From: an uncultured Saprospiraceae bacterium
GTDB lineage: Bacteria; Bacteroidota; Bacteroidia; Chitinophagales; Saprospiraceae
Length of the DNA stretch: 5,519 bases
Assembly: GCA_937959095.1 (NCBI GenBank)
Contig: CALGLY010000049.1
Span: 1 to 5,519 of the forward strand
Reading direction: 5' to 3'
This document shows, in pieces, positions 1-5,519 of the stretch (its first letter is position 1; the number at the start of each line of letters is the position of its first letter). Under the pieces are notes generated by a model. The model worked only from the letters and a program-made list of their open reading frames with translations, made no database searches and was not told the DNA's origin. The position numbers and the translations under genes are program-made.

Positions 1-117
1 AGAAAAGATAAAAAAGCAATTGTCAAAGACAATGTCGCTAAATACGCTACACTCATCGCATCCACGGTGCAAGCAATAGTAGCCGTCGGAACAATTATTA
101 TTCTCACGAATAGATAA
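1..117 (+). CDS. C-terminal end of a probable polysaccharide export protein (Wza-like), partial
   Basis: Frame 1 is open from the window edge to TAA at 115-117 and gives 38 residues. A basic stretch (RKDKKAIVKD) is followed by a hydrophobic segment at about residues 15-35 of the fragment and a short polar end (TNR). This has the form of one membrane-spanning helix at the extreme C-terminus. In Bacteroidota, SLBB-domain polysaccharide export proteins often end this way and usually lie directly upstream of a Wzc-like co-polymerase, as here, where the next gene starts 48 bp later. The exporter would form the outer-membrane channel for the finished polymer. The SLBB and export domains lie outside the window, so the family call rests on the tail and gene order. 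Another membrane-anchored protein is possible. Confidence 0.55.
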   Translation, partial: RKDKKAIVKDNVAKYATLIASTVQAIVAVGTIIILTNR

Positions 118-165
118 GCTAGATTTTAGGTAAAAGATACTTACTAGCACACCAAATTTTGATTT

Positions 166-2484
166 ATGCAATATTCTACTAAGAATGAAACCGCACCGAA
201 GCTACAGCAGCAAACGATTAGTTTCGATCAGCTACTCGCCCCTGTTTTCAAGCATTGGTATCTTTTTGTGCTGTCCATCGCAATTTGTGTAGTTGCCGCA
301 TTGGTTTATTTGCGCTATGCTACTCCTATCTATGAGGTACAAACCACGCTTTTGCTCCGCAATAATGAAAAGAATGGCTTGACTAGAGACGCGCTCCAAA
401 AAGAACTATTGGGCATGGGGTCAGAGTCTAAGGTTTATGAGGATATGCGTATTCTGAAATCTCGCACCTTGATGCAGCAAGTCGTAGATTCCTTGAATTT
501 GCAACATCAACTAGTCCGCGCAGAAGGTTTTGTACGTAAAGATTTACATCAAAATAGTCCTATTGATTTGGTGAAAAGTACAATGCCGTCACACTCAAAA
601 GACTATGGGCTAAAAATACTTAATCCAACTGAATACCAGCTCCAAGTCAATGAAGAAGAACTACTAGTTGGTACATTTGGTACAACACTAAATACGGGCG
701 ATGGAAACTTTTTTTTACATCTAAAAGAAGAAACACTGCCGAACCTGGATACGGCTGCAAATTATATCCTACAAACAAATTCCTTAGATGGCAGCACCAA
801 AGTGTATTCCAAAGCCTTCTTCGTGAAATATGATAAAGATCAACCGACCTTACTCGATGTCTATTTTCGGGATGAAGTGCCAGAAAGAGGACTCGAAGTA
901 CTGCATGAAGTGATTGAAGCATACAATAGAATAACGCTTAACGATAAAAGCCGCAATCGAAAAAACACCCTTAATTTTATTGATGAACGCATTGCACTAT
1001 TAGCTAAAGAACTCAATCAAGTAGAACGCGAATTGGAACGTTATAAAAGTAAGGAAAAACTCACCGTAGATTATAAAGCAGACCTCCCTTATGTGCAAGA
1101 ACGAATAGGCTACTTCGAGCGAGAAATCGTGAATGTGGAAATTCAGCAAAACATGATGCAGTACATCGCGACTACCTTGAATAATGGTGAATATCAATTT
1201 TTCCCACTCGTCGATTTTGGGATAGAGCATAAAGGTTTATCTGGATTAATCATGGAATATAATGGACTCGTGCAGGAGAAAAATAAGCTCAGAAAAACCG
1301 CTACCGACAATTACCCAACCGTAAAACTAATAGAAGAACAGCTTGCAAACTTGAAAATTTCTATTCAAGAAGAAGTAGATAAAAACCAACGCGACTTGGT
1401 GGGTAGTTTAGTAGAATTAAAAAATAAAAGCGAGGAATATATTGCCCAACTCAATGCCACTCCTCGGCGAGAGCGCGAATTAGTAGACAAGCAACGACAG
1501 CAATTAATAAAGGAAAATCTATATAAATTTCTATTGGAAAAACGCGAAGAAGCAGCTATTTCTATAGCAGCCGTAGCCGAAAACGCAAGTATAATAGACG
1601 CGCCTTTTTTGGCAGGAAAAGTATTTCCAAAGTCCAATAGCATTCTATTGGGGGCAATATTAGGAGGCTTTTTCTTTCCGCTAGGTCTATTATTACTCTT
1701 CGGCTTATTCGATAAACGTTTGAGGCATCAAGAAGAATGGAGCGCGAACACACAAGTTCCTGTATTGGGTAGCATCGTGCGAACAAGAAATAGAAGCAAA
1801 AACAAATTGGCTATTCAAGCAAACAATCATTCCCCCACAGCCGAATCTTTTAGGTCGCTACGCACCAATTTGAATTTTTTCTTAGAAAATAAGAAAAACC
1901 AACTCATTCTAGTAACCTCCACGTCTATAGAGGAAGGAAAAAGTTTCACGACCATCAATTTGGGCATGAGTTACGCCCTAGCAGGCAAAAAAGTCCTGCT
2001 GATGGACTTCGATTTATACAACCCAAAAATGATGAAATACCTCACACTAAGTGATCCTAGTTTAGGTATCAGTGATTATCTCACAGGAGAAGCGAGTATC
2101 GCAGCCATCACGAACAGCTACGAAGGAAATGATTATTTACACTATATTTCTAGCGGCTCTTTAGCGCAAAACCCTTCCGAATTATTGACGAGTTACCGCC
2201 TCCCGATTTTGCTAGAGGAATTGAAAAAGCAGTATGATATTATCCTTTTAGATTCGCCTGCAGCTGGCTTGGTAAGTGATAGTTTAGTCCTCTCCAAATA
2301 CGCGAATGCGAGTCTTTATATCGCAAGAGTAGGCGTTACAGAACGGGAAGATTTGCAGCTAATAGAACGCTTACATAAAGAAGGAAAACTTATAAAACCC
2401 GCTCTTGTCTTCAATGGCATAAAGAAAGGGAAAATCTATAAGCGCGCCTTGAAAAAGGGGTATTATGTCAATTCAACGCATTGA
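166..2484 (+). CDS. Wzc-like polysaccharide co-polymerase with BY-kinase (tyrosine autokinase) domain
   Basis: This 772-residue inner-membrane protein probably controls polysaccharide chain length and export. The first membrane helix (about 31-51) is followed by the Wzz-type motif TPIYE (53-57). A long periplasmic region contains coiled-coil-like stretches (about 266-300 and 370-425) and a GNVR-like segment (about 430-480, with PRRERELVDKQRQQ and KREEAAIS). The second membrane helix is at about 493-515. The cytoplasmic kinase domain has the EX2RX2R oligomerisation motif (E560, R563, R566), Walker A (TSTSIEEGKS, K592), Walker A' (VLLMDFDLYNP, D614 and D616) and Walker B (IILLDSP, D696). Walker A' has Tyr618 where Arg is usual, and Walker A has EEGK for the usual GEGK. 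The C-terminal tail has only three tyrosines (758, 766, 767) instead of a long tyrosine cluster. ATG 166 is chosen because the N-terminal cytoplasmic stretch and first helix have normal length from it. No Shine-Dalgarno is visible in the 48-bp gap upstream. The family call is firm; autokinase activity is inferred. Confidence 0.93.
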   Translation: MQYSTKNETAPKLQQQTISFDQLLAPVFKHWYLFVLSIAICVVAALVYLRYATPIYEVQTTLLLRNNEKNGLTRDALQKELLGMGSESKVYEDMRILKSRTLMQQVVDSLNLQHQLVRAEGFVRKDLHQNSPIDLVKSTMPSHSKDYGLKILNPTEYQLQVNEEELLVGTFGTTLNTGDGNFFLHLKEETLPNLDTAANYILQTNSLDGSTKVYSKAFFVKYDKDQPTLLDVYFRDEVPERGLEVLHEVIEAYNRITLNDKSRNRKNTLNFIDERIALLAKELNQVERELERYKSKEKLTVDYKADLPYVQERIGYFEREIVNVEIQQNMMQYIATTLNNGEYQFFPLVDFGIEHKGLSGLIMEYNGLVQEKNKLRKTATDNYPTVKLIEEQLANLKISIQEEVDKNQRDLVGSLVELKNKSEEYIAQLNATPRRERELVDKQRQQLIKENLYKFLLEKREEAAISIAAVAENASIIDAPFLAGKVFPKSNSILLGAILGGFFFPLGLLLLFGLFDKRLRHQEEWSANTQVPVLGSIVRTRNRSKNKLAIQANNHSPTAESFRSLRTNLNFFLENKKNQLILVTSTSIEEGKSFTTINLGMSYALAGKKVLLMDFDLYNPKMMKYLTLSDPSLGISDYLTGEASIAAITNSYEGNDYLHYISSGSLAQNPSELLTSYRLPILLEELKKQYDIILLDSPAAGLVSDSLVLSKYANASLYIARVGVTEREDLQLIERLHKEGKLIKPALVFNGIKKGKIYKRALKKGYYVNSTH

Positions 2485-2505
2485 TTTTTTATCGTTGTGA
2501 GTAGC

Positions 2506-2531
2506 TTGGCTTGAATTCCTATTCAAGCCAA
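2506..2531 (+). terminator. Perfect 11-bp hairpin after the co-polymerase gene
   Basis: TTGGCTTGAAT (2506-2516) and ATTCAAGCCAA (2521-2531) are exact reverse complements around the four-base loop TCCT. The hairpin begins 22 bp after the TGA at 2482-2484. It is well placed to end or attenuate transcription, or to protect the 3' end of the upstream message. No T-run follows it, so it is not a textbook intrinsic terminator. The flippase gene starts only 70 bp later on the same strand, so partial read-through is plausible. The inverted repeat is seen directly; the terminator role is inferred. Confidence 0.5.
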
Positions 2532-2574
2532 ACAAAGGATACTATTTGAGTAGTAACTTTTTATAAAAATAAAA

Positions 2575-2654
2575 ACGCTGTATCTCCGCAGCTTGTCCAT
2601 ATGGGCCTCCGCGCCTGTCTGCCGACTTGTCTGCTACAAGCAGTCAAAGGCAGG
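2575..2654. repeat. GC-rich repeat-like patch with imperfect hairpin at the flippase start
   Basis: By hand count this 80-bp patch is about 59% GC, while the bases just before it are mostly A and T. It contains nested inverted repeats. CTGCC (2619-2623) pairs with GGCAG (2649-2653), TTG (2627-2629) with CAA (2645-2647), and CTGCT (2631-2635) with AGCAG (2639-2643). The hexamer CTCCGC occurs twice (2584-2589 and 2608-2613). The ATG at 2601 lies inside the palindrome CCATATGG (2597-2604). From memory, CTGCC-rich palindromes are common dispersed repeats in some Bacteroidota, and they leave odd peptides such as ACLPT when read as coding. Only one copy is in the window, so its status as a dispersed repeat is inferred. 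Confidence 0.4.
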
Positions 2655-3953
2655 TTCAATACAAACCCAATCATAAAAAAAATACAACACATTCTACAAG
2701 CCCAATCACTTGAAAAATGGTTGGAGTGGGGGAGACTAACTACCATCACGAGCATCGCGCAAATCGGGGTGCAAGCAATCGGTTTTATCTGTGGTATCCT
2801 TATCATTCGGGTGCTACCTACGGAAGAATATGCGTTGTACACCTTAGCAAATACGATGTTAGGGACAATGACTATTTTAGCCGACGGCGGTATTTTAGCA
2901 GGCGTGATGGCAGAAGGCGGCAAAGTGTGGCAAGATAAAAGCAAATTAGGTGCAGTCATCAATACAGGCATTCAATTACGCAATCGGTTTGCGATTGTAA
3001 GTTTACTTATTACGACTCCGATTCTAATTTATTTATTACACCATCATGGGGCAAGCTGGATAACTTCTATACTCATTATCTTAGCTTTAATTCCCGCATT
3101 TTACACGGCATTATCAGGAAGAATATTAGAAATTGTTCCCAAGTTGCATCAGGATATTGTACCCTTACAAAAGATACAAATCTGGAGCAATTTTGGACGA
3201 TTAGGTTTGCTCACACTCACGATTTTTGTATTCCCCTGGGCGTATATTGCGATTCTTGCAGCAGGCTTACCTCAGATATGGGCAAATATGCAGCTCCGAA
3301 AACAAGCCAAAAAATTCAGCGATACACAGCAAAAAAAGGCGGAAGCCGTGCAAGCGCGTATCGTAGCCCTCGTGAAAAGAATGATGCCCGATGCGATTTA
3401 TCATGTCATTTCAGGGCAAATAATGATTTGGCTTATTTCGATATTTGGCAGCACCGAAAATCTAGCGCAAATTGGCGCATTAGCCCGATTTGCCGCCCTA
3501 CTTGCGGTCGTACAAGCGGTACTTGGAGTCTTAGTAGTACCACATTTTGCTAAAATTCAAGCAAATAAAAAGGCTTCCATTCGCTTGTTTTTGTTGCTAC
3601 AACTCGGCTTAGTTTTCTTGACTTTGATGATGTCTCTATTTGTGTGGTATTTTCCACAACTCATTTTGAGTATTCTAGGCCCTCAATACAGTGATTTATC
3701 TTTTGAATTACTCTTAGTCATCCTTTCTGCTTGTATTGCATTACAAAGTACTACGGTTTATCATATTAGTTCCTCTGTAGGAATCGTCCCCTCTCCGATT
3801 TGGCTAATCACCTATATGCTAACGATCCAAATCGGCTTGCTTTTTGTATTTGATTTTAGCCTGCTGCACCAAGTCATTTTATATTCTATGTGCATCAATG
3901 CGGCTATTCTCATTTATCATACAACCTATTTTTTGAGGGAATTAATGCGATAA
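2601..3953 (+). CDS. Wzx-type polysaccharide flippase (lipopolysaccharide/O-antigen transporter family)
   Basis: This 450-residue, very hydrophobic protein probably flips lipid-linked sugar repeat units across the inner membrane. The first helix (about 47-69) and the following RVLPTEEYALYTLAN stretch (70-84) match the usual start of the polysaccharide synthesis/transporter (MOP exporter) families. More hydrophobic segments lie at about 79-98, 130-149, 153-170 and 200-231, and several follow between 265 and the end. The segment around IGALARFAALLAVVQAVLG also fits the family. Length and the spread of about 10-12 helices are typical. The start is uncertain. ATG 2601 is the only in-frame ATG before codon 86, but the first 20 or so residues come from GC-rich repeat-like DNA and do not look like this family. 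A non-ATG start further down, up to TTG 2721 (codon 41), is possible. The stop at 3951-3953 lies inside the octamer repeat array. The neighbouring co-polymerase, glycosyltransferase and Wzy-like genes support the role. The sugar substrate cannot be read from sequence. Confidence 0.82.
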   Translation: MGLRACLPTCLLQAVKGRFNTNPIIKKIQHILQAQSLEKWLEWGRLTTITSIAQIGVQAIGFICGILIIRVLPTEEYALYTLANTMLGTMTILADGGILAGVMAEGGKVWQDKSKLGAVINTGIQLRNRFAIVSLLITTPILIYLLHHHGASWITSILIILALIPAFYTALSGRILEIVPKLHQDIVPLQKIQIWSNFGRLGLLTLTIFVFPWAYIAILAAGLPQIWANMQLRKQAKKFSDTQQKKAEAVQARIVALVKRMMPDAIYHVISGQIMIWLISIFGSTENLAQIGALARFAALLAVVQAVLGVLVVPHFAKIQANKKASIRLFLLLQLGLVFLTLMMSLFVWYFPQLILSILGPQYSDLSFELLLVILSACIALQSTTVYHISSSVGIVPSPIWLITYMLTIQIGLLFVFDFSLLHQVILYSMCINAAILIYHTTYFLRELMR

Positions 3954-4014
3954 TGATGCAATGCTTTAATGATTTTCTAATTATCGCATTGTAGCATTAC
4001 ATCATTATCGCATT
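3944..4014. repeat. Inverted repeat with 22-bp arms inside the octamer array
   Basis: Arms 3944-3965 and 3993-4014 are reverse complements at 21 of 22 positions. The one mismatch is C3959 against A3999, and the intervening loop is 27 nt. A competing 12-bp perfect stem joins 3960-3971 (AATGCTTTAATG) with 4027-4038 (CATTAAAGCATT). Both stems follow from the opposed octamer arrays. In RNA the larger stem would sit at the flippase stop codon. It could act as a terminator, a stability element or a spacer upstream of the glycosyltransferase start. No T-run follows either stem, so a regulatory role is only inferred. Confidence 0.75.
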
Positions 4015-4055
4015 CAAACATTGCAGCATTAAAGCATTAATAACATTCAAACATT
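3944..4055. repeat. Degenerate 8-bp (NNNNCATT) repeat array in two opposing orientations
   Basis: On the right side CATT recurs at 3987, 3995, 4003, 4011, 4019, 4027, 4035, 4044 and 4052, so the spacing is 8 bp throughout except for one 9-bp step. The units are ATCGCATT, GTAGCATT, ACATCATT, ATCGCATT, CAAACATT, GCAGCATT, AAAGCATT, AATAACATT and CAAACATT. On the left the reverse complement AATG recurs at 3944, 3952, 3960 and 3968, also exactly every 8 bp. The orientation flips near 3975, where one degenerate unit (TTCTAATT, 3975-3982) lies. Several units recur exactly, including ATCGCATT, CAAACATT and AAAGCATT across the two arms. The array overlaps the last three codons of the flippase and the TTG start of the glycosyltransferase, so it is the whole spacer. 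The repeats are read directly; I do not recognise a named family. Confidence 0.9.
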
Positions 4056-5310
4056 GATTCTACTCTCTCATCCAACAGGCAATCAGAATTCAAGGGCAGT
4101 GCTGGAGGCATTTGCACAAGAGCAGCTATTGCATAAATTTCATACTTCCTTAGCGGTATTTGAGGGCGATATGTTAGGGAAATTAGCACAGCAAAAAGGC
4201 TTTGCTAGTTTGCAAAGACGACAATTCGATAATTCCCTAAAAGGCTATATCAAAAGTTATCCGCAGCTAGAACTCTTGCAACGCATCGTTACGAATCTGA
4301 ATTTATCCTGGCTACTGCCACATGAAGGAGCAAGTTATTCCATGTATGATACAGCACAATACATAGATCAAAAAATCGCAAAGCGCATTACAAAAATAAA
4401 TACAAAGCAAGTACGAGCCGTTTATGCCTACGAAGACATGGCACAACGCGCCTTTGAACACGCCAAAGCGAAACAAATGACTTGCTTTTATGATCTTCCG
4501 ATTGCTTATTGGCGCGCTTACAGACATTTATTGGAAGAAGAAAAAAACAAGCAAGCAGATTGGGGCATGACTCTAACAGGCTTTCAAAATTCGGAACAAA
4601 AAATCGCACAAAAAGATAAGGAATTGGAACTCGCCGACCACATTTTTGTAGCGAGTCAATTTACAGCCAATAGCTTAACGTACTTTCCGAAACCTTTATC
4701 TGCTCAAGTACATATTGTGCCTTATGGCTTCCCGCAAGTGAGTGAAGCAGCCAAAGCGCGGGTCTACGACTTTCATAAGACAAAACGCCCGCTTCGCCTA
4801 CTCTTTGTTGGTGGCTTATCGCAACGCAAGGGTTTGTCATACCTTTTTGAAGCAGTAGAACATTTTGGGGATAAAGTAGAACTGACCGTAGTAGGCAGAA
4901 AAATAAGCGAAGATTGCCAGCCTCTAAATACTGCACTAAAACGACATACTTGGATTCCTACTTTGCCGCATGAGCAAGTACTAGCCCTCATGCAAGAAAA
5001 TGATGTATTCCTATTTCCTTCCTTGTTTGAAGGCTTTGGCTTAGTCATTACAGAAGCCATGTCGCAAGGTACGCCCGTCATTGCCACAGAGCGAACTGCT
5101 GCACCCGATATTATCACCGATGGCAAGGATGGCTATCTCGTGAAGGCGGCTTCAAGCGCGGATTTAATTGAAAAAATGGAAGCTATTCTAAGACATCCTG
5201 AACGCCTAGAAGAGCTAGGTAAAGAAGCTATGAAAACCGCAGCAGCACGCCCTTGGACAATGTACGGCAAGGAATTATCAGAAGTGATTAAGCAAATTTT
5301 AGCAAAATAG
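4054..5310 (+). CDS. GT-B fold glycosyltransferase, GT4-type
   Basis: This 418-residue cytoplasmic enzyme probably adds one sugar from a nucleotide-sugar donor to the growing lipid-linked repeat unit. The N-terminus MILLSHPTGN fits the start of the acceptor-binding domain. The linker region has LADHIFVASQFT (193-204) and VPYGF (222-226). The C-terminal donor domain has LFVGGLSQRKG (250-260, with R258 and K259 likely at the donor phosphates), the EX7E motif (E326 to E334, in FEGFGLVITEAM) and GTPVIATERTAAPDII. No signal peptide or membrane helix is seen. The start is read as TTG 4054. There is no ATG upstream, an in-frame TAA lies at 4030-4032, and the conserved motif begins directly at this codon. 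The only other upstream options are ATT codons at 4036 and 4045. No Shine-Dalgarno is visible, and the start codon sits in the last repeat unit. Donor and acceptor sugars cannot be predicted from sequence alone. Confidence 0.92.
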   Translation: MILLSHPTGNQNSRAVLEAFAQEQLLHKFHTSLAVFEGDMLGKLAQQKGFASLQRRQFDNSLKGYIKSYPQLELLQRIVTNLNLSWLLPHEGASYSMYDTAQYIDQKIAKRITKINTKQVRAVYAYEDMAQRAFEHAKAKQMTCFYDLPIAYWRAYRHLLEEEKNKQADWGMTLTGFQNSEQKIAQKDKELELADHIFVASQFTANSLTYFPKPLSAQVHIVPYGFPQVSEAAKARVYDFHKTKRPLRLLFVGGLSQRKGLSYLFEAVEHFGDKVELTVVGRKISEDCQPLNTALKRHTWIPTLPHEQVLALMQENDVFLFPSLFEGFGLVITEAMSQGTPVIATERTAAPDIITDGKDGYLVKAASSADLIEKMEAILRHPERLEELGKEAMKTAAARPWTMYGKELSEVIKQILAK

Positions 5311-5519
5311 ATGCCCAATTTCAATACGACATATAGCGCAGAGGAAATCACCAAAAAGGGAATTTGGCTCTATCTTTTACTCCTTATTTTTGAAGGCGCA
5401 TTGAGAAAATGGGTCTTGCCAGAGCTATCCGCGCCTCTGATTATCGTCAGAGATCCGATTGCTTTAGGTTTGCTTTGCTTTGCGATTTATCATCGCTTAT
5501 TAAAATGGAATACGTATCT
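5311..5519 (+). CDS. N-terminus of an O-antigen polymerase/ligase-like membrane protein, partial
   Basis: ATG at 5311 follows the TAG of the glycosyltransferase (5308-5310) with no gap, which suggests one transcript and translational coupling. The 69 readable codons give a short polar N-terminus, a hydrophobic helix (about 17-31), the stretch FEGALRKWVLPEL (27-39), then PLIIVRDPIALGL (42-54) and the start of a second helix (about 50-60). FEGALRKW...LP followed by RDP resembles the start of O-antigen ligase/polymerase (Wzy/WaaL-like) proteins often found in Bacteroidota polysaccharide loci. Such a protein would polymerise or ligate repeat units on the periplasmic side. The gene runs off the window, so the periplasmic loops and catalytic residues cannot be checked. 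Confidence 0.75.
   Translation, partial: MPNFNTTYSAEEITKKGIWLYLLLLIFEGALRKWVLPELSAPLIIVRDPIALGLLCFAIYHRLLKWNTY

Noticed and set aside
118..165. Regulatory site or ribosome binding site before the co-polymerase gene
   Set aside because: The 48-bp gap has no inverted repeat, promoter match or well-placed Shine-Dalgarno that I could support.
2540..2570. Possible Bacteroidota promoter (TACTATTTG or TAACTTTT, compare TAnnTTTG)
   Set aside because: The first candidate has the wrong internal spacing, the second lacks the final G, and neither has a convincing TTG-type element about 20 bp upstream. This is not enough to call a promoter.
2561..2971. 136-codon open frame on the minus strand over the flippase start
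   Set aside because: It lies mostly opposite the well-supported flippase, has no recognisable domain, and its end is a translation of the repeat-like patch. It is probably a shadow frame.
3944..4055. CRISPR-like array
   Set aside because: The period is 8 bp with no long repeats or spacers, and no cas genes are in view.
4773..5126. 117-codon open frame on the minus strand inside the glycosyltransferase
   Set aside because: It is antisense to the conserved donor-binding domain, and its composition is explained by codon use on the + strand.

Overview
The window is about 5.5 kb of a capsule or exopolysaccharide locus, with all genes on the + strand. It looks like a member of the Bacteroidota. 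The DNA is AT-rich and no clear Shine-Dalgarno sequences precede the starts. The polysaccharide export protein appears to carry a C-terminal membrane tail, and the chain-length kinase is of the fused two-membrane-segment plus kinase type common in that phylum. The genus cannot be told from this sequence.

Layout: (1) positions 1-117 hold the last 38 codons of a gene that is probably a Wza-like polysaccharide export protein. (2) 166-2484 encodes a complete Wzc-like polysaccharide co-polymerase fused to a BY-kinase domain. (3) 2485-2600 is intergenic and holds a perfect 11-bp inverted repeat (2506-2531), followed by a GC-rich, repeat-like patch (2575-2654) that runs into the next reading frame. 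(4) 2601-3953 encodes a multi-spanning Wzx-type flippase. (5) 3944-4055 is a degenerate 8-bp repeat array in two opposite orientations. It fills the whole gap between the flippase and the next gene. (6) 4054-5310 encodes a GT-B glycosyltransferase of the GT4 type, apparently starting at TTG. (7) 5311 to the window end is the N-terminus of a membrane protein resembling O-antigen polymerases/ligases (Wzy/WaaL-like), starting directly after the preceding stop codon.

Together the genes fit a Wzx/Wzy-dependent pathway. The glycosyltransferase helps build a lipid-linked repeat unit, the flippase moves it across the inner membrane, the Wzy-like protein polymerises it, and the Wzc-like protein controls chain length and works with the Wza-like exporter. 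This gene set is conventional. I see no CRISPR array, tRNA or rRNA gene, transposase or defence system, and no gene-free stretch longer than 300 bases.

The unusual parts lie between the genes. The octamer array starts inside the flippase's last codons and ends inside the glycosyltransferase's start codon. The flippase's apparent N-terminus is encoded by repeat-like DNA.
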